Positions 8,133 to 14,712 of a stretch of DNA of 18,818 nucleotides are shown here, in pieces. This DNA comes from JAFAVZ01 sp036009105 (lineage in GTDB: Bacteria > Acidobacteriota > Thermoanaerobaculia > Gp7-AA8), in contig DASYMJ010000083.1 in the NCBI GenBank assembly GCA_036009105.1, forward strand, positions 1 through 18,818, given 5' to 3'. The translations under genes were made by a program, and so were the position numbers. The notes beneath the pieces were generated by a model. The model saw only the letters and a list, made by a program, of their open reading frames with translations, was not told where the DNA came from and did no database searches. Each line of letters begins with the position of its first letter. Within the stretch, counting starts at the first letter, position 1.

Positions 8133-9700
8133 AGTTTCCGGAGGCGCTTCCCGACCGGCATGTGCTGCTGTTCGGCGGGAAGGGGGGGGTGGGGAAGACG
8201 ACGATCGCCTCGCTGGCCGCGGCGCACTTTTCGGCTACGCGGCCCGTGTTCCTGCTGGACGTCGCCTCGCTGGATGCCGAGGAGCTGTATCGGCGCTTTC
8301 TCGATCAGCACGTCGAAAAGCTCATCGAGGTGGTCGACCGGGGCACATATCTCGACCGGGAGGAGATCCGCCGCTTCTTCGAGCTGTCATTGCCCGGCAT
8401 CGACGAGCTGATGGCGTGGATGCGCATCGGCGAGCTGGCCGAATCGTTCGAGGGGACGGTCATCGTCGATACGGCGCCGACCGGCCACACCCTGCGCATG
8501 CTCTCCTCCGGCGAGCACTTTCGCCAGCTCGCTCTGGCGCTCGATGCGATGCAGGAGAAGCATCGCGACCTGGTGTACCAGTTCACGCGGCGCGAGGTGC
8601 GCGATGCGGTCGACCAGTTCATCGCCGACTTCGAGGCGCAGGCGGCTCGTCGCCGCGCGCTGCTCACCAGTGACGCTGCGTTCATCCCCGTATTTCTCGC
8701 CGAGCCGTGGGTGATCGAGCAGACGAAGCGCCTGATTCGCGACGTTCGCGCGGAAGGCATTGATGTGCCGCTGGCCGTGCTCAACCGCGCGTCCGTGCCG
8801 GTGGAAATCGGGGTGCCTGTGGTGCTTTATGCGGAGCAATGTAGGGCCGGCTCTCAGCCGGCCCAACCATTCGTCGACGATGGGCCGGCTGAGAGCCGGC
8901 CCTACATTTCCCTCAGCGCGAAACTGGTGTTCGTGGCGGGCAAGGGAGGCGTCGGCAAAACGACGACCTCCGCCTCCCTCGCGCTGCAGCTCGCGCAACG
9001 CAACCCCGACAAGCGCTACGTCGTGATCTCCGTCGATCCCGCCCACTCTCTGCGCGACGTCTTCGCGCACGAAGCTCCGCCGCCGAACCTGGGTGTCGAA
9101 ATCGTCGACACGAAACAGCGCTGGCATCGCTTCCGCCAAACCCTCGGCGAAGAGATCGAGCGGGCCGTGGAGGCGCTCACGCCGCGCGGCGTCTCCGTGG
9201 CGTACGACGTCCAGGCGGTCGACCGCCTGCTGGAGATCGCGCCGCCCGGCGCCGACGAGCTGTTCGCCATCACCCGCCTGGCCGACCTCCTGGCCGACCA
9301 GTCTCTGGCCACGGTCATCGTCGATACCGCCCCGACCGGCCATTTCCTTCGCCTGCTGGAGCTCCCCCGCACCGCCGGCGCATGGGTCCGCGAGCTGATG
9401 CGCATGCTCCTCAAATACCGCGACCTCATCCCCCCCGGCTCCCTCGGCGAAGAGCTGGTCCACGCCTCCCGCGCCCTCAAGGAGCTCGACGCCGCCCTCC
9501 ACTCCGACCGCGCCGAGGTGATCGTGGTGACGCGCGACGAGCCGGCCGTGATGGAGGAGACCCGGCGCCTGCTCGCCGAACTGGAGCAGCGCGGACTCCG
9601 CGTCAGCGCGACATGGATGATGACGGTGCGCGATCATCCGCCGGTGACGCTGGGGGAGTTGAGGGAGGTGGTGCCGGTGTTGCCGGAGATCCGTAATTAG
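8129..9700 (+). CDS. ArsA/Get3-family tandem ATPase in the gas vesicle operon
   Basis: 523 aa from a GTG overlapping the gvpG stop. It has two homologous halves, each with the deviant Walker A of ArsA/Get3 proteins: GGKGGVGKTT (16-25) and AGKGGVGKTT (270-279). Each half also has the switch motif DTAPTGH. Half 2 keeps SVDPAHSLRDVF; in half 1 the matching site reads LLDVASLDAEELY, so its first switch is degenerate. The two-half layout matches ArsA, but no arsenic genes (arsB, arsC, arsR, arsD) are nearby. Get3-type relatives carry hydrophobic segments, so a role handling GvpA-family subunits is my inference. Residues 238-260 between the halves are encoded by an inserted inverted repeat. Family assignment is firm; substrate is unknown. 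Confidence 0.9.
   Translation: MKFPEALPDRHVLLFGGKGGVGKTTIASLAAAHFSATRPVFLLDVASLDAEELYRRFLDQHVEKLIEVVDRGTYLDREEIRRFFELSLPGIDELMAWMRIGELAESFEGTVIVDTAPTGHTLRMLSSGEHFRQLALALDAMQEKHRDLVYQFTRREVRDAVDQFIADFEAQAARRRALLTSDAAFIPVFLAEPWVIEQTKRLIRDVRAEGIDVPLAVLNRASVPVEIGVPVVLYAEQCRAGSQPAQPFVDDGPAESRPYISLSAKLVFVAGKGGVGKTTTSASLALQLAQRNPDKRYVVISVDPAHSLRDVFAHEAPPPNLGVEIVDTKQRWHRFRQTLGEEIERAVEALTPRGVSVAYDVQAVDRLLEIAPPGADELFAITRLADLLADQSLATVIVDTAPTGHFLRLLELPRTAGAWVRELMRMLLKYRDLIPPGSLGEELVHASRALKELDAALHSDRAEVIVVTRDEPAVMEETRRLLAELEQRGLRVSATWMMTVRDHPPVTLGELREVVPVLPEIRN
8838..8908. repeat. 71-bp perfect inverted repeat inserted in-frame in the ATPase gene
   Basis: Two 28-bp arms (8838-8865 and 8881-8908) are exact reverse complements with a 15-bp spacer. 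Each arm is itself a hairpin: GGGCCGGCT, a 3-nt loop, AGCCGGCCC. The unit recurs at 15008-15034, so it is a dispersed REP-like element. A pair in opposite orientation is typical of BIME/MITE-like insertions. Here it is translated in frame as residues 238-260 of the ArsA-like ATPase, in the linker between the two ATPase halves. The mRNA could fold into a very stable structure. Confidence 0.9.
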
Positions 9701-9728
9701 CCCATCATATCGACACTGGAGGGACTTC

Positions 9729-9995
9729 ATGAACCGGACTCTCCGCGTTTTGGTTGGTGTCCTGATCCTCTTGCTGATGTCTCCGCCGATGTTCGGGTGG
9801 GGCTGCCCCTTCGAATGCCGGCGCGGCGTTGGTGAGGACGGCAGGGACTTCGCGCATTGTGTCGAACAGCTCGTCCCTCCGTTCAGCGGCACGATGTCGA
9901 GCTGTGAGGAAGTGAAGTTCTGTTGGACCATGCCAGGCGGCGGCCGGGTCTGTGATCCCGCCGATTGCATGGGCGGCATCTGCATGGAAGTGTAG
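9729..9995 (+). CDS. Small cysteine-rich secreted protein
   Basis: 88 aa, ATG at 9729 with a good Shine-Dalgarno (GGAGGG about 5-10 bp upstream). The N-terminal signal peptide (RTLRVLVGVLILLLMSPPMF, then GWGC) is followed by about 65 residues with eight cysteines, in an arrangement that suggests four disulfides and an extracytoplasmic location. I recognise no known family and no lipobox. It lies 28 bp after the ATPase and 18 bp before the next gene, so it is probably co-transcribed with the gas vesicle genes although nothing ties its function to them. Confidence 0.75.
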   Translation: MNRTLRVLVGVLILLLMSPPMFGWGCPFECRRGVGEDGRDFAHCVEQLVPPFSGTMSSCEEVKFCWTMPGGGRVCDPADCMGGICMEV

Positions 9996-10013
9996 CCGCG
10001 GTCAGAGCGCGTC

Positions 10014-11933
10014 ATGATCATCTCTTTGTCGCTGTGGGCCGCGGCGGTGGTCGTGCAGGTGAGTTCTGCCACTCCGCGTGCGGAGCTGCGCGGCGAGCTT
10101 GCCGTTGCTCCGAAGACAGCGATCCCTCAGGCCATCGAGCTCCGGTTTCAGTCGCCACCACGCGGCGCCGGCGAGATTCCGAAGACAGCCGTCCAGTGTG
10201 ACGTCAACGCTCGGGAGTTCCGCTGCGCGGTACCGGCGGCGACGCTGGACATCCGTCTCTCCGTGCCCGGATTTGCGCCTGTCTATGCGTGGGACGTCGA
10301 CGTCGCGCAATCGGCCAGCCTCGGGACCATCAAGCTTGTGAGAGGCGCGTCGGTCAGCGGCTGGCTGTCGAGAATGGATGAGGGCAAGCCGGAGGAAGCC
10401 GTCGTCGAGCTGGTGCCGGAGAATTTCGGGCAGGACGCGGCGCTGCAAAGGCGTCTCGCCCTTCGCAGCCATACCGCCAAAGTCAATGCGCGCGGCTTCT
10501 ATCAGTTTCGCGATCTGGAGCCGGGAACGTATTCGGTCATGGCGCGGGCCAAAGGCGCCACGCCGGCGCGGGCGGAGGGGATCCGGGTGGCGGCGAACCG
10601 CGAGCTCGTCATGCGCGAGACGCTCGTCCTGAACGCGTTGGCGATGCTGACCGTCGCCGTGCAGCCGCCGGTGAATCCGGAAAGCCGGCCGTGGCACGTC
10701 CGGCTGGAACGGCTGAATCTCGAAACGAGACGTCTCGACGTGAGTGGCGGGGGCCTCGTAGCTGCGGATGGCCGGTGGCTCATCGATGGGCTGGAGCAGG
10801 GACGCTATCGCGTCTCCATCCTGGATGACCGCGGCGCCGTTGCCGGGCGTCAGGAAATCGAGGTGGTATCGGATGCCGCATCGGCCGCCATTTCCATCAC
10901 CTGCGTTCCGATCGAGGGACATTTACGCATCGGGGAAGAGCCGCTGCCGGCGAAGCTGATGGTCGAGTCGTCCGCGGGAAGCGTCACCCTGGAAGCTGAT
11001 GAGCGCGGGCAATTCGGCGGGTGGCTGCCGGCGGAAGGCGACTGGCGGGTGAGAATCGCTCCGGCGAAACACCTGCAGCGGATCGCGCTGCGCAAGGTGC
11101 CGGTACATCTCTCCGACGCTGCTCCGGCAGCGCGCGTCGACATCACGCTGCCCGGCGGCCGGATCGAGGGATCGGTACGCGATGAAACCGGAGCGCCCGT
11201 CGTTGCTGAAGTGCTGGTTCTCCGCAACGGCAACGTCGACAGCAACACGGCCAGCGACCGCGATGGCGTGTTTTCCGTGATCGGCCTCGCGCCCGGAGAG
11301 GTTTCGATCGAGGCGGTTACACCGGCCGATGGCGCGGAGGCAGACCCGGTGCACTACCGCGTTGCAGAAAGCGTCGAGATGCCTGTGACTCTCACCGTGC
11401 ACCAGCGCGTGACGATTCGAGGTCAGGTGGTTCGCGCCAGCGGAGCGCCGGTGGCGGGCGCGCTGCTGCGCTACCAGGCGGGTGTGCAGGGGCAGCGCGA
11501 CAGCGTCACCGGACCGACCGGCAATTTCGAGATCAGCGTCCCGAAGTCCAGCCCAACCCTCGACATCGTGATCGTGGCGCCGGGATTGCCCGTCAAGATC
11601 GCGCAGCTGACCGTGAAGGCGGAGCCGCCGACGCGGATCGTGATGCAGGAGATTGCCGGCAGGCTGACCATCCGCCTGCGCGACGTGCCGCCCTGGCCGC
11701 TCGTGCGGAGAGACGCGGCTGCGGCCGCGCTGTTCCTGCTTTTCTATCCGCGGGCCGGCAGCGGTCCGCCGCGGGAGTGGAAGAGCGTCGGCGAAGTTAC
11801 GGTCGAAGTGGAGGCAGGACAGTACGCGGTTTGCGTTGGCGCTTCTGCGCGATGTGTGTCGCAATCAGTGTCCGCCGGTGGTGAGGCGATCGTCGACGCG
11901 ACGGGATTGTGGCCCAGCGGCGAGGCGAAATGA
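10014..11933 (+). CDS. Secreted protein with repeated carboxypeptidase-regulatory-like domains
   Basis: 639 aa. The N-terminus (MIISLSLWAAAVVVQVSS) looks like a signal peptide or anchor. The body consists of Ig-like beta-sandwich units of the carboxypeptidase regulatory-like (CarboxypepD_reg/CNA-B) type. Diagnostic stretches include KVNARGFYQFRDLEPGTYSV (about 155-174), RIEGSVRDETGAPVVAEVLV followed by DRDGVFSVIGLAPGEVSIEA (about 383-430), and IRGQVVRASGAPVAGALLRY followed by GPTGNFEISV. No catalytic domain is attached. Such proteins are common in Acidobacteriota and Bacteroidota as cell-surface or periplasmic modules. The stop overlaps the next start (ATGA, 11930-11933). Its place inside a gas vesicle operon is unexplained. 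Confidence 0.8.
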   Translation: MIISLSLWAAAVVVQVSSATPRAELRGELAVAPKTAIPQAIELRFQSPPRGAGEIPKTAVQCDVNAREFRCAVPAATLDIRLSVPGFAPVYAWDVDVAQSASLGTIKLVRGASVSGWLSRMDEGKPEEAVVELVPENFGQDAALQRRLALRSHTAKVNARGFYQFRDLEPGTYSVMARAKGATPARAEGIRVAANRELVMRETLVLNALAMLTVAVQPPVNPESRPWHVRLERLNLETRRLDVSGGGLVAADGRWLIDGLEQGRYRVSILDDRGAVAGRQEIEVVSDAASAAISITCVPIEGHLRIGEEPLPAKLMVESSAGSVTLEADERGQFGGWLPAEGDWRVRIAPAKHLQRIALRKVPVHLSDAAPAARVDITLPGGRIEGSVRDETGAPVVAEVLVLRNGNVDSNTASDRDGVFSVIGLAPGEVSIEAVTPADGAEADPVHYRVAESVEMPVTLTVHQRVTIRGQVVRASGAPVAGALLRYQAGVQGQRDSVTGPTGNFEISVPKSSPTLDIVIVAPGLPVKIAQLTVKAEPPTRIVMQEIAGRLTIRLRDVPPWPLVRRDAAAAALFLLFYPRAGSGPPREWKSVGEVTVEVEAGQYAVCVGASARCVSQSVSAGGEAIVDATGLWPSGEAK

Positions 11934-12327
11934 GGCTCGCCGCTCAGGCGCTGTTTTGTTTTTTTGTCGCCGCTTCGGCGCGTGGCTGGCTCGGGCTCGG
12001 GTTCACGCTTCACACGGATGCGAAGGATCCCTCCGCGCGATGGCTGTACGTGCGGCGCGTTCATCACGGAGGCCCGCGGACTCTGCCGGTCTCCGCGTGC
12101 AGGACATGATCCTGGCGATCGATCGGAAACCGGTTCGTTTCGCCAGCCACGAGAATGCGTTGCAATTCTTCGGAGGTATCCGGCCGGGAACGCAGATGCG
12201 CCTCGACGTCCTGCGCGAAGGTCGGCGGATCCAGGTCGTGCTGATCGCCAGTCCGATGCCGCGGGCCTTTGTGGGAGCAGTGGAGGACAACCCGCGCAAA
12301 GCACAGATTTTGGACAAGAAGCCATAA
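11930..12327 (+). pseudogene. PDZ-domain secreted protein, frameshifted
   Basis: Read as one gene this would be about 132 aa: a signal peptide (MRLAAQALFCFFVAASARG) followed by one PDZ domain. The first frame carries the carboxylate-binding loop LGLGF and then YVRRVHHGGP. It then runs into a TGA near 12109. The next frame continues exactly where a PDZ should: ADSAGLRVQDMILAIDRKPV, then GIRPGTQMRLDVLREGRRI. Restoring one G near 12073-12077 (reading GCCCGGCGGAC) joins them. So this is either a recent single-base deletion or an error in the sequence. It overlaps the previous stop by four bases and ends 10 bp before the next gvp gene. Confidence 0.8.
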
Positions 12328-12337
12328 ACTGCCGCCC

Positions 12338-13129
12338 ATGACGCACGTCCTCTACGTCTATGCGGTCGGGCGGGCGGGGCATCCGCTGCCGGAGGGGGTG
12401 GAGGCGGTCGACGGCAGCGAGCGCGTCGACTGCTTCCAGGATGGCGACCTGTGCGCGTTCCACACGAAAGTGGAGGCCGAGGAGTTCTCGCAGGAAGGGA
12501 TCGACCGGCGGGCGGGGGACATCGAGTGGCTGGGGGCGATCGGGTACCGGCATCAGAACGTCATGGCGGCGCTCATGCGCGGCGGCACCATCGTGCCATT
12601 GCGGGCGTTCACGCTGTTCCGCTCCCAGTCGTCGTTGCATGAGTGGCTGCAAAGCGGGCGCGAACAGCTGGGGAAGGTGCTCGGAAGGCTGGAAGGCAAG
12701 CAGGAGTGGACGCTGCGCATCGAGCTGGAGGCGCAGAAGTGGAGCGAGGCGCTGGTGGGGCGGGTGGAGGCGTTGAAGGCGCTGCAGGCGGAGATCGAGA
12801 CGGCCGGCGCGGGGAAGGCGTTCCTCCTGCGCAAGAAGCTGGATGAGGCGCGCAAGCAGGCCTCGCGCGAGGCGGAGCAGCAGCTCGTGGCCGAGGTGGA
12901 GAGCGAGATCCTGGCGAAGCTGGCCTGCGAGAGCGTGGCCGAGTCGCGGGAGCGGCGGGAGGGGGCCTTCCCGCAGATCAACGTGCTCATCAACCGGGAC
13001 GAGGAATCGCGGTTGCAGGAGCTGCGCGAGGAGCTCGCGCAACGCTACGGGCACGAGGGGGTGACCCTGGCCCTGACCGGCCCCTGGCCGCCGTACACAT
13101 TCGTCGGAACGATGAACGAGGAAGGATGA
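12338..13129 (+). CDS. gvpL: Gas vesicle protein, GvpL/GvpF family (second copy)
   Basis: 263 aa from the ATG at 12338. Features of GvpF/L: HVLYVYAV (3-10) at the N-terminus, EWLGAIGYRHQNVMAALMRG with IVPLRAFTLF (about 63-94), a charged coiled-coil middle (about 130-195) richer in Glu/Arg than in the first copy, INVLINRDEESRLQELREEL (214-233) and LTGPWPPYTFV (246-256). Compared with gvpF it lacks the MSFGTVF form of the central motif, so it is a diverged paralogue and more GvpL-like. The GvpL/GvpF distinction is uncertain without alignment. It follows the broken PDZ gene by 10 bp and precedes the short GvpA-family gene by 28 bp. Confidence 0.92.
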   Translation: MTHVLYVYAVGRAGHPLPEGVEAVDGSERVDCFQDGDLCAFHTKVEAEEFSQEGIDRRAGDIEWLGAIGYRHQNVMAALMRGGTIVPLRAFTLFRSQSSLHEWLQSGREQLGKVLGRLEGKQEWTLRIELEAQKWSEALVGRVEALKALQAEIETAGAGKAFLLRKKLDEARKQASREAEQQLVAEVESEILAKLACESVAESRERREGAFPQINVLINRDEESRLQELREELAQRYGHEGVTLALTGPWPPYTFVGTMNEEG

Positions 13130-13150
13130 ACGATGAACGAGCTCATCGTT
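13108..13150 (+). promoter_or_regulatory. Direct repeat and hairpin spanning the gvpL stop
   Basis: AACGATGAACGAG occurs twice (13108-13120 and 13129-13141), around the stop codon of the second GvpF/L gene. The second copy forms a perfect 8-bp hairpin with what follows: AACGATGA (13129-13136), a 6-nt loop, TCATCGTT (13143-13150). It lies 7 bp upstream of the next ATG, which has no obvious Shine-Dalgarno. A translational or attenuation role is possible but unproven. Confidence 0.35.
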
Positions 13151-13157
13151 TGCACCC

Positions 13158-13340
13158 ATGCCTGAGACGACCGAAGAGCTGTCCCTCCTCGAAACGCTCG
13201 ACCATCTGCTCGATTGCGGCGTGGTCATCGCCGGTGAAGCGGTCATCTCCATCGGCGACGTCGACCTGCTCTACCTCGGACTGAACGTCGTGCTGGCCAA
13301 TGTCGACTCGTTGATGCGCGCCCGGCAGCGGAAGCCATGA
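13158..13340 (+). CDS. Short GvpA/J/M/S-family gas vesicle protein
   Basis: 60 aa. The core ETLDHLLDCGVVIAGEAV then ISIGDVDLLYLGLNVVL shows the two helix-strand elements of the GvpA superfamily. The YLGLNVVLANVDSL segment is closer to the GvpS/GvpM minor proteins than to the main shell protein GvpA. GvpA-like minor proteins are thought to act in nucleation or at the cone tips. The common DKG is DCG here. It is very short, with almost no tail after the core. It overlaps the next gene by four bases (ATGA at 13337-13340), so the two are translationally coupled. Confidence 0.85.
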   Translation: MPETTEELSLLETLDHLLDCGVVIAGEAVISIGDVDLLYLGLNVVLANVDSLMRARQRKP

Positions 13341-13945
13341 AGCTGGTCATCATCGGGGCGCACCTGCGGCGGGAGGATGTGGAACCGGTCGCCAATGCGG
13401 TCCCGGTCGGCGACATCTTCCTGAGCGGGATGCCGGTCGAAGATGACCAGCCGCTAGGCGACCGCGAGCTGCTCATCCGCGTGGCTCGCCTCCGCGCCGA
13501 GCTGCTCGAGCGGGCCACGTTCGTGGCCATCCGCTACGGCTTCGCATCCTCTTCGCCGGAAGCGAAGGCATTGCCGCACGCGGCCAGATGGAAAGCGCTG
13601 CTGGAGGAGAACCGCAGCCGGGTGGAGATGACGCTGAAGATCGCCGCCGCGAATCCGAAGAAGCGTCCCGACCGGCGCGATTTCAGAAGCGGCGCCGAAT
13701 ACCTCAAAGCGCTGCATGAGAGCACCGCAAACATCGACGATGCCTTTCGCGGAGAGGTGGAAAAGAGGCTGATCCCGCTCAGCGCGCGGCACGTCTGGTC
13801 TTCCAGCGAGCTGGCCCTGCTGATCGAGCGTGCGAAGCTCGATGAAGTGAGAGCAGCGGGCGAGGAGCTGAAGAGGACCAAGGTCCCTTTCCTGCTGTCC
13901 GGCCCCTGGCCGCTGGAGGTCTTTGCCGATGCTGATCACGAATGA
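13337..13945 (+). CDS. Short, diverged GvpF/L-family protein (third copy)
   Basis: 202 aa. N-terminal KLVIIGAHL replaces the usual YVYAI strand. LLERATFVAIRYGFA (56-70) matches the VLPMRFG region, EMTLKIA (97-103) matches the FGLKV strand, and the end FLLSGPWPLEVF (185-196) matches the conserved TGPWPPY tail with PPY changed to PLE. It is about 60 residues shorter than the other two copies, mostly in the N-terminal domain and the middle helices. Overlap with the preceding gene (4 bp) and the next (17 bp) places it firmly in the gvp operon. Family membership rests on these weak motifs and position. Confidence 0.8.
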   Translation: MKLVIIGAHLRREDVEPVANAVPVGDIFLSGMPVEDDQPLGDRELLIRVARLRAELLERATFVAIRYGFASSSPEAKALPHAARWKALLEENRSRVEMTLKIAAANPKKRPDRRDFRSGAEYLKALHESTANIDDAFRGEVEKRLIPLSARHVWSSSELALLIERAKLDEVRAAGEELKRTKVPFLLSGPWPLEVFADADHE

Positions 13946-14252
13946 AGAAGACGCGCTGCGCCAGCAGCTGGCCTTCACCGAGTCGATGATCCCGGAGCGG
14001 ATCGCGGCCGATGCGGAGATCGTGGAGAACGGCCTGGCCAGGCTGGTGATGTCCATCATCGAGCTGGTCAGGCGGCTCCTGGAGAAGCAGGCGCTGCGGC
14101 GCATGGACGCGGGCAACCTCAGCGAAGAGGAGATCGAGCGCCTGGGCAGCGCCCTGATGAAGCTGGAAGAGAAGATGAGCGAGCTGAAGGCCGTCTTCGG
14201 CCTGTCGGATGAGGATCTGAACCTGAAGCTGGGGCCGATCAGCACGTTGTGA
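13929..14252 (+). CDS. gvpK: Gas vesicle protein GvpK
   Basis: 107 aa from the ATG at 13929, overlapping the previous gene's end by 17 bp. It carries the GvpK pattern: AEIVENGLARLVMSIIELVR (about 28-47), then RLLEKQALRRMDAGNLSEEE (about 48-67), IERLGSALMKLEEKMSELKA, and the tail LSDEDLNLKLGPIS. GvpK is a small, mostly helical accessory protein needed for gas vesicle formation in several characterised clusters. Length matches the family core. Its position between gvpF/L and gvpJ is common in bacterial gvp clusters. Confidence 0.93.
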   Translation: MLITNEEDALRQQLAFTESMIPERIAADAEIVENGLARLVMSIIELVRRLLEKQALRRMDAGNLSEEEIERLGSALMKLEEKMSELKAVFGLSDEDLNLKLGPISTL

Positions 14253-14364
14253 GTTGCTGTTGCTGCTTGTTAGTAGAGGAGAACCGGGCCCGACCGTTCT
14301 ACTGACAACCGCCAACCAACAACTTGTTGACGATCCCCACCGCCTTCGCGTCTACTTACGCGCC
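14253..14364 (+). promoter_or_regulatory. gvpK-gvpJ spacer with stem-loop and CAAC heptads
   Basis: This is the only sizeable gap in the second gvp block (112 bp). TTGTTAGTAGA (14267-14277) pairs with TCTACTGACAA (14298-14308), an 11-bp stem with one G-U pair around a 20-nt loop containing GGGCCC. Three consecutive 7-mers ending in CAAC follow (14303-14323). There is no U-tract, so it is not a classic terminator. It could be an RNA processing or stability element that sets different levels of gvpJ-gvpA, or hold an internal promoter. Confidence 0.35.
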
Positions 14365-14709
14365 ATGGCGATCGACGATCGAGGTCTGCAGCGCCAGCCG
14401 CAAGGGCTGGTGGACATCCTCGACAAGATTCTGGATAAAGGCCTGGTGGTGGCGGGCGACGTGAAGGTCTCCCTGGCCAACGTCGAGCTGCTGACCATCC
14501 AGCTGCGCCTCGTCATCTGCTCCATCGACAAGGCCGAGGCGATCGGCATCAACTGGTGGCGCTCGGATCGCTTCTATTCGAGCGACGCCGCCCGCGCGTT
14601 GCCGGCCCCGGCCGAATACGACGCACTGAAGGAACGCATCGCCGACCTCGAGCGGCAGCTCGCGGCTCAGGCGCTCCCGGAAAGCAAGTCAGAGAGGAAA
14701 GGCAGGTAA
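14365..14709 (+). CDS. gvpJ: Gas vesicle protein GvpJ (GvpA superfamily)
   Basis: 114 aa from the ATG at 14365. An open frame continues 37 codons upstream but reads through the stem-loop spacer and does not look coding. The GvpA-superfamily core is GLVDILDKILDKGLVVAGDV then KVSLANVELLTIQLRLVICS (about 13-52). The GvpJ marker KAEAIGINWW follows (about 55-64), then a short coiled coil (EYDALKERIADLERQLAA). The same layout (core, EIG.DWW, acidic coil) is found in Bacillus GvpJ. GvpJ is a minor structural or nucleating protein of the vesicle tip. It ends 3 bp before gvpA. Confidence 0.92.
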   Translation: MAIDDRGLQRQPQGLVDILDKILDKGLVVAGDVKVSLANVELLTIQLRLVICSIDKAEAIGINWWRSDRFYSSDAARALPAPAEYDALKERIADLERQLAAQALPESKSERKGR

Positions 14710-14712
14710 GTC

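Noticed and set aside
8129..9700. Arsenic resistance locus
   Set aside because: The ATPase is ArsA-like but no arsB, arsC, arsR or arsD is adjacent, while gvpG overlaps it directly.
14254..14364. 37-codon upstream extension of gvpJ
   Set aside because: It translates the stem-loop and CAAC heptads; homologous GvpJ proteins start near the 14365 ATG.
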